Positions 9,559 to 17,852 of a stretch of DNA of 64,000 nt are shown in pieces. Source of the DNA: Chryseobacterium defluvii. GTDB taxonomy: Bacteria; Bacteroidota; Bacteroidia; Flavobacteriales; Weeksellaceae. Under the pieces are notes generated by a model. It did not search any database. It was not told where the DNA came from and worked only from the letters and a program-made list of their open reading frames with translations. Position numbers and translations under genes: made by a program. The first letter of the stretch is position 1. The number at the start of each line of letters is the position of its first letter. The stretch is from contig NZ_JACHLE010000008.1 in NCBI RefSeq assembly GCF_014204415.1, positions 1-64,000 of the forward strand, written 5' to 3'.

Positions 9559-10184
9559 ATGAATGAAATTGAGAATAATATGTACATTAAGGTTCCGGAA
9601 ATCAGGAAATAATTAAAATAAATATTCCATATTTCGATATGTTCTCTCAAAAGAGGGTAAAATGTCAGAAACGGAAGAGTCCCGATGTAAAATAGGGTCA
9701 CTCCCAAATTAATGTAGAACATCCTGTTTTTGTTAAAGTTAAGAATGTCTGTGGAATTAATCTGTTTGTAATATTCCATAATAACAAGGAACATCAGGAT
9801 AAGGCATCCGAATGTATAATTAAAGGAGAATACTATTTTACTTTTTGAAAAGAAAAACTCGCTGGGGATAAACGATAATAAATATAGCAGAGATAAGATG
9901 GAGAACAACTTTACTCTATTCAGTGATTTTGCAGCATATAACCAGTAAAAAAATATAAACTGAACGGGTATCACAAAATAATTATAAAATTTTGCTTTAG
10001 AAAACTCAATGAAATGTTCTCCCCATTTACCAAATGCCTCACACAGGAATATGAGGATGAGGTAAAACACAAAATATTTCCAATAATGTCCTTTTATGCG
10101 ATTATAGTATAAAAGTGATACAGCTACGGCAAGGCCTTCTATCCAGAACATGCTTTCGGCTATAATTTTTTGGAAATCACTCAT
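9537..10184 (-). CDS. Multi-pass membrane protein, possible signalling partner
   Basis: The 215-residue protein is mostly hydrophobic, with about six or seven predicted helices. No enzyme motif or named domain is recognised. Its gene overlaps the start of the kinase gene by 22 bases and follows the unknown gene at 10205-10780 by 20 bases. A membrane sensor that feeds the short kinase is the simplest reading, but this rests on context only. It could also be the protein regulated by the system. Confidence 0.8.
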   Translation of the reverse strand: MSDFQKIIAESMFWIEGLAVAVSLLYYNRIKGHYWKYFVFYLILIFLCEAFGKWGEHFIEFSKAKFYNYFVIPVQFIFFYWLYAAKSLNRVKLFSILSLLYLLSFIPSEFFFSKSKIVFSFNYTFGCLILMFLVIMEYYKQINSTDILNFNKNRMFYINLGVTLFYIGTLPFLTFYPLLREHIEIWNIYFNYFLISGTLMYILFSISFIWGKQSY

Positions 10185-10204
10185 TGTGTTTGGTCTTTTA
10201 ATAA

Positions 10205-10780
10205 TTAATAGGTTTCTGTTTTTGGATCAGCCGGAGGAATAAGTTGTCCGTGGTTTTGCGCGCAGATTTCCGTGAGTGTAGATGTGGTAGAGTTCTCTCT
10301 TGAGTCCAAAGTTAGAGCTTCAGCATTTCCTTCTATATTATTGGGCTGGCTGTAGGTACTGGGATCTAAGGGATTAAAATCATAGTCTAGTAATGCATCA
10401 TTTTCATCCTTCATTTTCAGGGTAGGGATCATAACCAAAGTGTGTTTTCCTGCATATTCAGGTTCTACAGACTGGTTTTCCATAATATCCCAGTTTTCTT
10501 CGGAAGGATAAGCCGCATAATAAAATCTTATTCCCAGGTCCTGCCCATTGATGTTGGTATCCACTTTCTGTACCTCACTCTCTATATCAGCAATGAATTT
10601 CTTTAAAACGTTGAGATCAAACCGGATAGAACGTGCATCATCCATGCTGAGATTAGAGTTGATCGTACTTAACTGATTATTACGGTAATTATTAACCAGG
10701 TTTTGGATCAGGGTAGTATTCATGGTGCTTGGACCGGAAAGGATCTCGCTTTCACTACTGAAGGTAGGTTTTGTTTTCAT
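10205..10780 (-). CDS. Unknown soluble protein leading a two-component operon
   Basis: I do not recognise this 191-residue protein. It has no signal peptide or membrane helix. It begins with a Ser/Thr/Asn-rich region, has a helical middle (ARSIRFDLNVLKKFIADIE) and a beta-like part (GIRFYYAAYP, HTLVMIPTLKM), and ends in a polar tail with a single Cys. It is the first gene of an operon with a membrane protein, a kinase and a NarL regulator. That suggests either the output or a sensor/adaptor of that system. No function is proposed. Confidence 0.75.
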   Translation of the reverse strand: MKTKPTFSSESEILSGPSTMNTTLIQNLVNNYRNNQLSTINSNLSMDDARSIRFDLNVLKKFIADIESEVQKVDTNINGQDLGIRFYYAAYPSEENWDIMENQSVEPEYAGKHTLVMIPTLKMKDENDALLDYDFNPLDPSTYSQPNNIEGNAEALTLDSRENSTTSTLTEICAQNHGQLIPPADPKTETY

Positions 10781-10816
10781 AATATATAGCTTTTATAATA
10801 ATGTTAGTTGATAGTA

Positions 10817-10843
10817 CAAATTTCGGAAAAAAAAACATGTCAA
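10817..10843 (-). promoter_or_regulatory. Candidate promoter of the four-gene signalling operon
   Basis: Read on the minus strand, TTG (10841-10843) is followed after 16 bases by GAAATTTG (10817-10824), a near match to TAnnTTTG. The predicted start at about 10811 lies some 30 bases before the first ATG at 10780. Confidence 0.4.
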
Positions 10844-10867
10844 ATGCTGTTGTTTTTCCTGTTTATT

Positions 10868-10885
10868 ATCCGTGATTTTACGGAT
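10868..10885. promoter_or_regulatory. Palindrome upstream of the signalling operon
   Basis: ATCCGT-GATTTT-ACGGAT is a perfect 6-bp inverted repeat with a 6-base spacer, centred about 65 bases upstream of the predicted start of the minus-strand operon. This is a usual place for an activator such as a NarL-type regulator. Its inner sequence CGTnnTTnTACG recurs in a second palindrome at 31305-31322. Confidence 0.4.
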
Positions 10886-10909
10886 TGCAAATTGCCATAA
10901 AAATGTAAG

Positions 10910-10937
10910 AGGCCTCAAAAATAATTTTTTGAAGCCT
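10910..10937. terminator. Hairpin between clpB and the signalling operon
   Basis: AGGCCTCAAAA (10910-10920) and TTTTGAAGCCT (10927-10937) form a stem with one mismatch. Read on the minus strand it could back up the clpB terminator. The whole 303-bp gap 10781-11083 holds this hairpin, the palindrome at 10868, a promoter candidate and the clpB terminator, and no gene. Confidence 0.4.
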
Positions 10938-11019
10938 TTGCTGAAGTGATATTTTGTCTTTGTTCTGATGAATGGATAAAATACATGCTTTTTATACTAA
11001 AATAATCACTAATAAAAAT

Positions 11020-11048
11020 AAGTGCTGCAGATAAAACATACAGCACTT
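11020..11048 (-). terminator. clpB terminator
   Basis: AAGTGCTG (11020-11027) pairs with CAGCACTT (11041-11048). On the minus strand the stem is followed by ATTTTTATTAG, in a suitable place 35 bases after the clpB stop. Confidence 0.7.
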
Positions 11049-11083
11049 ACTTACAAAAATAATATATATGAAAAAAAACTACT

Positions 11084-13690
11084 TTACTTTTCTGCCGGTC
11101 TGAAAACCAGGCCTGTTTCTTCGAAATAATCCAAGGTGATCCTGTCTCCGTCATTTACATTTCCTGCAAGGATCTCACGGGATAATTTATTTAATACTTC
11201 CTGCTGGATCACTCTTTTCAACGGCCTTGCTCCAAAAGCTGGGTCATAGCCCTTATTCATCAGATAATCTACGGCATCCTGGGTAGCGGTCATAATGATA
11301 TTTCGTTTCGCCAGCATATCATTGAAGCCTCTCAATTGATACTGAACAATTTTCCCGATCTCTTTTTTTCTTAAAGGCTGGAATAATACCACTTCATCAA
11401 TCCTGTTAAGGAACTCAGGACGTAAGGTCTGTTTCAGTAAATCGAAGACTTCAACCTTAGTTTTATCTACAATTTCATCCAATGCGCTGTCAGGCTGAGC
11501 AGAGTCGAAGCCTTCAAAATTCTCCTGGATCAGGTGTGAGCCCAAATTTGAGGTCATAATAATGATCGAATTTTTGAAATTGACCACGCGGCCTTTGTTA
11601 TCCGTCAAGCGTCCATCATCCAAAACCTGTAATAAAGTATTGAAAACATCAGGGTGGGCTTTTTCAATTTCATCTAAAAGCACCACGGAGTAAGGTCTTC
11701 TTCTCACGGCTTCCGTTAATTGTCCGCCTTCATCATAGCCTACATATCCCGGAGGCGCACCTACTAATCTGGAAACGCTGTGACGTTCCTGATATTCACT
11801 CATATCAATTCTCGTCATATTGTTTTCATCATCGAATAGGAATTCAGCCAGTGCTTTTGCAAGTTCGGTTTTACCAACTCCGGTTGTCCCCAGGAAGAGG
11901 AATGAACCGATCGGTTTTTTCTCATCACTCAGTCCGGCTCTGTTTCTTCTGATAGCATCCGCAACAGCCTGGATCGCTTCATCCTGCCCTACAACCCTGT
12001 GATGAAGTTCAGTTTCAAGATTCAATAATTTTTCTCTTTCGGACTGTAAAAGTTTGGTTACGGGAATCCCTGTCCATTTAGCGATCACTTCGGAAATATT
12101 TTCAGAAGTTACCTCTTCCTTGATCAGTTCATTCTGGTGATTCTGCATTTCAAGCTCCATTTTTTTCAGCTCTTCTTCCTTTTCACGAAGCTTTCCATAT
12201 TGGATCTCCGCAACTTTTGCATAATCTCCGGCTCTTGAAGCTCTTTCCGCCTCCAGTTTCAGAGCTTCAATATCTTTTTTGATCTGAGTTAAATCCTCAG
12301 ACTTTTGCTTTTCTTTTAACCATTTTGCATTGATTTCGTTTCTCTCTTCAGAAATTTTGGCGATATCTTCCTTTAAGTGATCAATTTTTGTCTGATTGCC
12401 TTCTCTTGAAATGGCAGCCAGTTCAATTTCCAGTTGCATCAATCGCCTGTCCAGAACATCCAGTTCTTCCGGTTTTGAATTGATCTCCATTCTTAATTTA
12501 GCAGAAGCTTCATCAATAAGGTCAATTGCCTTATCCGGTAAAAAACGGTCTGAAATATATCTTTGAGACATTTCCACAGCAGCGATGATCGCCTCATCTT
12601 TGATCCTTACTTTATGGTGAGCCTCATATTTATCTTTAATACCGCGAAGAATAGAGATCGCAGATTCCGTATCCGGTTCTTCTACCATTACTTTCTGGAA
12701 ACGTCTTTCAAGAGCTTTGTCTTTTTCGAAATATTTTTGATACTCATTTAAGGTTGTGGCTCCGATGGCTCTTAATTCCCCTCTTGCCAAAGCCGGTTTC
12801 AGAATGTTGGCTGCATCCATTGCGCCTTCGCCACCTCCGGCTCCCACTAGAGTATGGATCTCGTCAATAAAAAGAATGATCTGCCCGTCAGATTTGATCA
12901 CTTCATTCACCACAGATTTCAGACGCTCTTCAAATTCTCCTTTATATTTTGCGCCGGCGATCAACGCCCCCATATCTAGTGAATATAAAGTCTTATCCAT
13001 TAAATTTTCCGGCACATCCCCGCTGATAATTCTGTGGGCAATTCCTTCTGCAATTGCTGTTTTCCCTACACCCGGTTCACCAATTAATATCGGATTGTTC
13101 TTTGTTCTTCTTGAAAGGATCTGTAAAACCCTTCTGATCTCTTCATCACGCCCGATGACCGGATCAAGTTTTCCTTCGGCTGCTAATTCATTAAAATTCT
13201 TAGCATATTTATTCAAAGACTGGTAGGTTTCTTCTGAACTTGCAGAAGTTGCCTTGCTGCCTTTTCTTAGCTCTTTGATCCCGCCTTCCAGAAGGTTTTT
13301 GGTTACACCCATATCCTTAAGCATTTTAGAAACCTCAGAACTGGTTTCCAGAAGAGATAACCACAAATGTTCGATCGTTACATATTCATCACCCATTTTT
13401 TTAGCAATATTAGGTGCATCAAGCAAAACCTTGTTAGCAGATTGTGAAAGATAAATGTTTCCTCCCTGTACTTTCGGAAGCTTCTCTAAATTTTCACGGT
13501 TGCGCTCTCTTACCAAATTAGCATCTGCTTCAGATTTTTTTAATAAGAAAGGCGAAATATTTTCATCTACCTGAAAGATCCCCTCAAGTATATGTTGAGG
13601 TTCAATACTTTGATTGCCAAACTCCATAGCAACCTGTTGTGCTGCCTGGATGGCTTCCTGTGATTTTACGGTATATTGATTTAAGTTCAT
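11084..13690 (-). CDS. clpB: ATP-dependent disaggregase ClpB
   Basis: A full-length 868-residue Hsp100 protein. The N domain with paired repeats (about 1-145) is followed by AAA1 with GEPGVGKTAIAEG, the long coiled-coil middle domain (about 400-530) that separates ClpB from ClpA/ClpC-like forms, and AAA2 with GTTGVGKTELAKA. There is no IGF-type ClpP-binding loop, which fits a disaggregase rather than a protease partner. With DnaK it dissolves protein aggregates after heat stress. The gene is monocistronic and has a long upstream spacer containing a directly repeated 18-mer. Confidence 0.98.
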   Translation of the reverse strand: MNLNQYTVKSQEAIQAAQQVAMEFGNQSIEPQHILEGIFQVDENISPFLLKKSEADANLVRERNRENLEKLPKVQGGNIYLSQSANKVLLDAPNIAKKMGDEYVTIEHLWLSLLETSSEVSKMLKDMGVTKNLLEGGIKELRKGSKATSASSEETYQSLNKYAKNFNELAAEGKLDPVIGRDEEIRRVLQILSRRTKNNPILIGEPGVGKTAIAEGIAHRIISGDVPENLMDKTLYSLDMGALIAGAKYKGEFEERLKSVVNEVIKSDGQIILFIDEIHTLVGAGGGEGAMDAANILKPALARGELRAIGATTLNEYQKYFEKDKALERRFQKVMVEEPDTESAISILRGIKDKYEAHHKVRIKDEAIIAAVEMSQRYISDRFLPDKAIDLIDEASAKLRMEINSKPEELDVLDRRLMQLEIELAAISREGNQTKIDHLKEDIAKISEERNEINAKWLKEKQKSEDLTQIKKDIEALKLEAERASRAGDYAKVAEIQYGKLREKEEELKKMELEMQNHQNELIKEEVTSENISEVIAKWTGIPVTKLLQSEREKLLNLETELHHRVVGQDEAIQAVADAIRRNRAGLSDEKKPIGSFLFLGTTGVGKTELAKALAEFLFDDENNMTRIDMSEYQERHSVSRLVGAPPGYVGYDEGGQLTEAVRRRPYSVVLLDEIEKAHPDVFNTLLQVLDDGRLTDNKGRVVNFKNSIIIMTSNLGSHLIQENFEGFDSAQPDSALDEIVDKTKVEVFDLLKQTLRPEFLNRIDEVVLFQPLRKKEIGKIVQYQLRGFNDMLAKRNIIMTATQDAVDYLMNKGYDPAFGARPLKRVIQQEVLNKLSREILAGNVNDGDRITLDYFEETGLVFRPAEK

Positions 13691-13717
13691 GTTTATATTT
13701 TTGAAATTCTAGATTTT

Positions 13718-13800
13718 AGACATCAGATTTCAGACCATAAGAGATTGAATTAATTATAAATTTCAAAACCTGATATCTAAAGTCTGATGTCTTTCAATCT
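13718..13800. repeat. Intergenic inverted repeat upstream of clpB
   Basis: AGACATCAGA (13718-13727) is complementary to TCTGATGTCT (13783-13792), and AGATTGAA (13742-13749) to TTCAATCT (13793-13800). The element resembles the degenerate A/T-rich spacers seen elsewhere in the window, such as 17853-17922. It lies within the gene-free stretch 13691-14076. Confidence 0.5.
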
Positions 13801-13868
13801 GATTTAATCATTTAATTCGGGAGATTTATCGCAAAAAGTATTCAATTATTGAATTTATAAAAAATTAA

Positions 13869-13929
13869 GACAAAATTTCCGAATTTTATATTTTTAATGT
13901 AAAATTAGCTTGACAAAATTTCCGAATTT
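13869..13929. repeat. Directly repeated 18-mer upstream of clpB
   Basis: GACAAAATTTCCGAATTT occurs at 13869-13886 and again at 13912-13929, start to start 43 bases (about four helical turns). It lies 180-240 bases upstream of the clpB start, so both copies would face the clpB promoter from the same side of the helix. Protein binding is inference. Confidence 0.5.
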
Positions 13930-13981
13930 CAAAAATACTGCGAATAAAGTTTGTCATTCTTTATAGTTTGAATGGTAAATT

Positions 13982-14027
13982 CCCCTCCTCCGGAGGGGTG
14001 GCAAATCTTTGATTTGACGGGGTGGTT
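13982..14027. repeat. REP-like intergenic repeat with two hairpins
   Basis: A C-rich/G-rich stem around CCCCTCCTCCGGAGGGG (starting near 13982) is followed by a second small stem CAAATC-TTT-GATTTG and then ACGGGGTGGTT. I recall elements of this composition as widespread in intergenic regions of Chryseobacterium and Flavobacterium. It lies just upstream of the TetR gene. Copy number cannot be judged from this window. Confidence 0.55.
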
Positions 14028-14059
14028 AAAAAAGAACCCTCATATTAAATTAGAATAAT

Positions 14060-14067
14060 TACTTTTG
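14060..14067 (+). promoter_or_regulatory. -7 element of the TetR gene
   Basis: TACTTTTG matches TAnnTTTG exactly and ends 9 bases before the ATG at 14077. The transcript would then have a leader of only a few bases, or none. No clear TTG -33 element is seen. Confidence 0.5.
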
Positions 14068-14076
14068 TATGTATCA

Positions 14077-14655
14077 ATGGAGCTTAAGGAAAAACAAAGA
14101 AAAATACTGGACGTAGCAATTGAACTTTTCAAAGAGAAGGGTTATCTGGGTAGCTCTGTACGGGATCTGGCTACTAAACTAAATATTAAAGCCGCATCTT
14201 TATATGCTCACATCCGTTCAAAGGAAGAAATTCTGGAATGGATATGTTTCGGAATGGCACAGGATTTCTTTGTAGAGCTTCAGGCAGTGAAAAACACAGA
14301 TATTATTCCAAAAGAAAAGCTGAATCTGTTTATAGATAAACACTTATCGGTCGTTCTTAAAAACCGTGATGTTACTCATATCTATTCCAATGAATGGAGG
14401 CATCTTGAAGAAAGACTTCCGGAATTTGTAGAATTAAGAAAAAAATATCAGTTTGAAGTGGAAGAATTGATTTCCGAGATCTACAAAGCAGAGAACTGGG
14501 AACTGAAATCTCCGACTTTTACTACAAGATTTATTCTTCATACATTAAATAATTCCTATTTCTGGTTCAAAAGAAACATTGAGTCGACCTCTGAGATCAA
14601 TGATGAGATAAGAGATAAAATACTTTTTGGTTTACTGGGAAATCAGAAACAGTAA
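14077..14655 (+). CDS. TetR-family regulator, probable paa repressor
   Basis: The start was set at the ATG giving MELKEKQRK; the open frame reaches a TTG four codons upstream, but that overlaps the -7 element. The protein (192 residues) has an N-terminal TetR helix-turn-helix (VRDLATKLNIKAASLYAHI) and an all-helical ligand domain. It stands directly before the phenylacetate genes on the same strand, where PaaR-type TetR regulators usually respond to phenylacetyl-CoA. A palindrome on the predicted paa start site (15072-15085) is the likely operator. Ligand and target are inferred from context. Confidence 0.88.
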   Translation: MELKEKQRKILDVAIELFKEKGYLGSSVRDLATKLNIKAASLYAHIRSKEEILEWICFGMAQDFFVELQAVKNTDIIPKEKLNLFIDKHLSVVLKNRDVTHIYSNEWRHLEERLPEFVELRKKYQFEVEELISEIYKAENWELKSPTFTTRFILHTLNNSYFWFKRNIESTSEINDEIRDKILFGLLGNQKQ

Positions 14656-14824
14656 TTTTAATCACAAATTTTTTAATAAGATAAAGGTACTTATATCATT
14701 ATGACGAAGGAAGAATCTCTTTTTAGAGATATTTTTCACTTTACTTTGTTCTGTTAAGAATAGCAAAAATCCAAAAGGAACTTCTTGAACATATAATCAC
14801 AAAATTAAAACAGAGTTTTTGTTA

Positions 14825-14878
14825 TTCCGTAGGAATCTGAACAGCACTTTATAATTTAACCTATAGATTCCTACGGGA
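14825..14878. repeat. REP-like inverted repeat
   Basis: TTCCGTAGGAATCT (14825-14838) and AGATTCCTACGGGA (14865-14878) pair over 14 positions with one G-T wobble, across a 26-base loop. The left T content and lack of a T-run argue against a normal terminator. Confidence 0.6.
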
Positions 14879-15038
14879 TGGTAAAAGCTTGACTTTGCCG
14901 AAAATCTGCGCCATTTGCAAAATCTGCGAGAGAAAGCATCATAAACGATTAGTATATTTTAAACCTCTATGTAAGATGCAAAGTATTTAAATTCCATTAT
15001 TTAGAAACATTCAAAATATGATGAAAATCATAAAAATT

Positions 15039-15068
15039 TTGTCAAGAGCAAAAATCTTTTTAAATTTA
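15039..15068 (+). promoter_or_regulatory. Promoter of the paa operon
   Basis: TTG at 15039-15041 and TAAATTTA at 15061-15068 are 19 bases apart and fit the Bacteroidota pattern TTG-N19-TAnnTTTG with one mismatch. The start is predicted near 15074, inside the palindrome that follows. Confidence 0.6.
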
Positions 15069-15071
15069 CAC

Positions 15072-15085
15072 CTAACAAATGTTAG
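15072..15085. promoter_or_regulatory. Candidate TetR operator on the paa start site
   Basis: CTAAC-AAAT-GTTAG is a perfect 5-bp inverted repeat with a 4-base spacer. It begins three bases after the -7 element, so a bound repressor would block transcription start. I saw no second copy before the TetR gene. Confidence 0.5.
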
Positions 15086-15093
15086 TTAGTTTT

Positions 15094-15270
15094 ATGGATT
15101 TTTGCAGAAAGAAATTTGATGAATTAGTAAAAGCTCAACAGCTTGTTATAAATACCGATGACTATCTTAATTTTGTAGGAAGCTTCGGAAAAAATATAGA
15201 AAACGCAGTGAAAAAAACGGGTAGGGATTACCACAAACGTGAAAATTCATGCTCAGGACAGTTTGCCTAA
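15094..15270 (+). CDS. Small unknown ORF at the head of the paa operon
   Basis: A 58-residue frame starting MDFCRKKFDELVK; an ATG 15 bases earlier lies inside the operator palindrome. The peptide is mostly helical and charged, ends KRENSCSGQFA, and has no domain I recognise. It is the first frame on the predicted paa transcript and stops 39 bases before paaE. It may be a real small protein, a leader peptide or a chance frame. Confidence 0.45.
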   Translation: MDFCRKKFDELVKAQQLVINTDDYLNFVGSFGKNIENAVKKTGRDYHKRENSCSGQFA

Positions 15271-15309
15271 GTGCGAAGATGGAAAAATTAACAGAATACT
15301 AAAAAAATA

Positions 15310-16395
15310 ATGAATTCATTTTATAAGCTAAAAACTGTAAAGGTTCAGAAAGATACCAATGATGCAGTGAATGTAGCGGTGGAAATTCCTGAAGAACTGA
15401 AAGATAAATTCAGGTTCAAGCAGGGGCAGTATCTTAATTTTAAATTAATGGTAGACGGTAATGAAGAACGCCGTTCTTACTCTATCTGCAATGCTCCAAG
15501 TGAAAAAAGCAATACATTGGAAGTATTGGTAAAGCTTTTAGAAGGAGGAAAAGTATCAGGATATTTCAACGAGCATCTTCATATGGATGAAGTTCTTGAA
15601 GTAATGCCTCCTATGGGAAGTTTCAATACCTCTTACCACCCAACCAATACCAAAACCTATGTTGGTTTAGCGGCAGGAAGTGGGATCAGTCCAGTACTTT
15701 CCAATATTAAGGAAAGCCTTTACCAGGAACCCAATAGTGATGCTTACCTGTTCTACAGTAACAGAAGTATGAATCATGTAATGAAAAAGGCTGAAATCGA
15801 TAAATTGGTTGAACACTTCAACGGAAGATTAAAAGTGATCTATCTTGTAAGCCGTGAAAAACATGAAGATCCTGTATTTGAAGGAAGAATTTCTGCTGAA
15901 AAATTAGAGCAGTTATTTGAAAGATATACAGATATCGATGTTAAAGAATCTACTTACTTCATCTGCGGACCTGCGGAAATGATCAAAGGTATTGCAGACT
16001 ATTTAAAGAAAGATAAAAAAGTACCTGCAATCCAGGTTTTATTTGAATATTTTACTGCTCCGGACGAAGAGAATTCTGAAGAGATGAGTGAAGAATTCAA
16101 GGCGATTGCTAATATTGAAAGTATGGTAACCGTAATCATCGATGATGATGAATATTCATTCCACCTGAATTCCAAAAAAGAGAGTATCTTAGATAAAGCA
16201 TTGAAAGACAATCTTCCTGTCCCTTTTGCATGTAAAGGAGGAGTTTGTTGTACGTGTAAGGCGGAAGTTTTAGAAGGAGAAGTGTTCATGGAGAAAAACT
16301 TTGCCCTTACCGAAGAAGAAGTAGCCCGAGGTTATGTTCTGACATGCCAATGTCACCCTACAACCAATGTGGTGATGCTTAATTATGATGTATAA
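15310..16395 (+). CDS. paaE: Phenylacetyl-CoA epoxidase reductase subunit PaaE
   Basis: 361 residues with the phthalate-oxygenase-reductase order: FAD-binding barrel with RRSYSICNAPSE, NAD(P)H-binding domain with GLAAGSGISPVLS and FICGPAEMI, and a C-terminal [2Fe-2S] ferredoxin with ACKGGVCCTCKAEV and the last Cys in LTCQC. It passes electrons from NADPH to the di-iron subunit PaaA. It is placed first in the cluster here rather than after paaD as in E. coli. It is followed by a repeat-filled 132-bp gap. Confidence 0.95.
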   Translation: MNSFYKLKTVKVQKDTNDAVNVAVEIPEELKDKFRFKQGQYLNFKLMVDGNEERRSYSICNAPSEKSNTLEVLVKLLEGGKVSGYFNEHLHMDEVLEVMPPMGSFNTSYHPTNTKTYVGLAAGSGISPVLSNIKESLYQEPNSDAYLFYSNRSMNHVMKKAEIDKLVEHFNGRLKVIYLVSREKHEDPVFEGRISAEKLEQLFERYTDIDVKESTYFICGPAEMIKGIADYLKKDKKVPAIQVLFEYFTAPDEENSEEMSEEFKAIANIESMVTVIIDDDEYSFHLNSKKESILDKALKDNLPVPFACKGGVCCTCKAEVLEGEVFMEKNFALTEEEVARGYVLTCQCHPTTNVVMLNYDV

Positions 16396-16396
16396 A

Positions 16397-16520
16397 TCAA
16401 TGTAACAATATACCAATGTAAAAATGTAACAATCAATTGTCATTCTGAGCAAAGCGAAGAATCTTATTGGTAAACTGTTATATTGCTACATTGTTAAATT
16501 ATTAACACATTGCTAAATTG
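16397..16520. repeat. paa-type intergenic repeat 1
   Basis: The left arm has units such as ATGTAACAAT and the right arm their complements (TACATTGTTAAATT). A core near 16438-16464 reads TCATTCTGAGCAAAGCGAAG, a flavobacterial intergenic motif that I recall as common. It lies between paaE and paaA. Confidence 0.65.
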
Positions 16521-16527
16521 AAAAATT

Positions 16528-17466
16528 ATGGACTTAGAAAAATTTGTTCAATACGTTCACGAAGAAAATAAAGTAGAACCAAAAGATATCATGCCTGATG
16601 ATTACAGGAAGCTATTGGTTCGTCAGATCTCACAGCACGCCCATTCTGAAATTGTAGGAATGTTGCCGGAAGCTAACTGGATCTCCAGAGCACCTTCATT
16701 AAGAAGAAAAATGGCTCTTTTGGCTAAAGTTCAGGACGAGGCAGGACATGGATTATATCTTTACGCTGCTACTGAAACATTAGGAAACGGAACCATCAGA
16801 GCAGACAGAGATGCTACTTATGATGATATGCTTTCTGGAAAAGCAAAATATTCAAGCATCTTCAATTATCCTACTCTAAGTTGGGCAGATATCGGTGCAA
16901 TCGGTTGGTTGGTAGATGGAGCTGCGATTATGAACCAGGTAATGTTGATGGGGAATTCTTACGGTCCTTATTCAAGAGCAATGGTAAGGATCTGTAAAGA
17001 AGAATCTTTCCACCAAAGACAGGGATATGAAATCTTAATGGCGCTTTGTCGTGGAACAAAACAGCAGAAAGAAATGGCTCAGGCGGCATTAAACCGTTTC
17101 TGGTGGCCGGCTTTAATGATGTTTGGCCCAAACGATGACAGTTCGCCAAACTCTAAAATTTCTATGAATTACAGAGTAAAAAGAGAAAGCAATGACAGTC
17201 TTCGTCAGAGATTTATCGACGTTACCGTTTCTCAGGCTGAATTCTTAGGATTAACCATTCCGGATCAAGATCTGAAATGGAATGAAGAAAGACAACATTA
17301 CGATTTCGGTGAACTTCCTTGGGATGAATTCATGACCATCTTAAAAGGAAACGGACCTTGTAATAAGAAAAGATTACAGACAAAGGTAAATGCTCAGCAG
17401 GAAAACCTTTGGGTAAAAGAAGCGGCGGCAGCTTTTGCAGAAAAACAGGAAAAAATTTCAATATAA
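16528..17466 (+). CDS. paaA: Phenylacetyl-CoA epoxidase catalytic subunit PaaA
   Basis: A 312-residue di-iron oxygenase subunit. Carboxylate and His ligands are visible as Glu41, Glu71 and His74 ([15 protein letters not shown]), and as the second ExxH in [13 protein letters not shown] (about 159-162). With PaaC it forms the core that converts phenylacetyl-CoA to the 1,2-epoxide. Length and motifs match the family throughout. The downstream spacer to paaB is 104 bp and carries another repeat copy. Confidence 0.97.
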   Translation: MDLEKFVQYVHEENKVEPKDIMPDDYRKLLVRQISQHAHSEIVGMLPEANWISRAPSLRRKMALLAKVQDEAGHGLYLYAATETLGNGTIRADRDATYDDMLSGKAKYSSIFNYPTLSWADIGAIGWLVDGAAIMNQVMLMGNSYGPYSRAMVRICKEESFHQRQGYEILMALCRGTKQQKEMAQAALNRFWWPALMMFGPNDDSSPNSKISMNYRVKRESNDSLRQRFIDVTVSQAEFLGLTIPDQDLKWNEERQHYDFGELPWDEFMTILKGNGPCNKKRLQTKVNAQQENLWVKEAAAAFAEKQEKISI

Positions 17467-17563
17467 CAATATACCAATGTAAAAATGTAACAATCATTGT
17501 AATGCTAAGCTTATCGAAGCATCTCATTGTTAAACTGGTACATTGATACATTGTTAAATTAAT
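17467..17563. repeat. paa-type intergenic repeat 2
   Basis: Left arm ATAACAATATACCAATGTAA, core with GCTTATCGAAGCATCT, right arm with GGTACATTGATACATTG. It lies between paaA and paaB. Confidence 0.65.
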
Positions 17564-17570
17564 TTTAATT

Positions 17571-17852
17571 ATGGCAAATTTAGATATGTGGGAAGTGTTT
17601 ATTCAGACTAAACCGGGATTATCCCACAAGCACGCCGGAACAGTTCAGGCACCAACAGCGGAAATGGCATTGCAGAATGCAAGAGACGTGTATACAAGAA
17701 GAAAAGAAGGAACCTGTGTTTGGGTCGTTCCAAGTAAATATATTATGAGCTCAGAAGGAATGGAACAGGATGCATTTTTCGATCCTGCGGATGATAAGCT
17801 TTATCGTCACCCAACTTTCTATGATATTCCGAACGATGTAAAAAATATGTAA
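17571..17852 (+). CDS. paaB: Phenylacetyl-CoA epoxidase subunit PaaB
   Basis: 93 residues, the usual size. It has the family pattern WEVFIQTKPGLSHKHAGTVQ followed by ALQNARDVYTRR and the Trp/Pro-rich CVWVVPSKYI. PaaB is needed for epoxidase activity as an accessory that bridges the PaaAC core and the reductase. It lies between paaA and paaC as in other clusters. The following 70-bp spacer (17853-17922) is a TCTAATTTCTA-rich degenerate repeat of a different type from the others. Confidence 0.95.
   Translation: MANLDMWEVFIQTKPGLSHKHAGTVQAPTAEMALQNARDVYTRRKEGTCVWVVPSKYIMSSEGMEQDAFFDPADDKLYRHPTFYDIPNDVKNM

Larger units (their letters stand above)
14656..15093. other. 438-bp spacer between the TetR gene and the paa operon
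   Basis: No gene is supported here. It contains a 14-bp inverted repeat (14825-14838 with 14865-14878), two copies of AATCTGCG (14903-14910 and 14921-14928) of a kind common in Chryseobacterium spacers, and at its right end the paa promoter and operator candidate. Confidence 0.6.
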
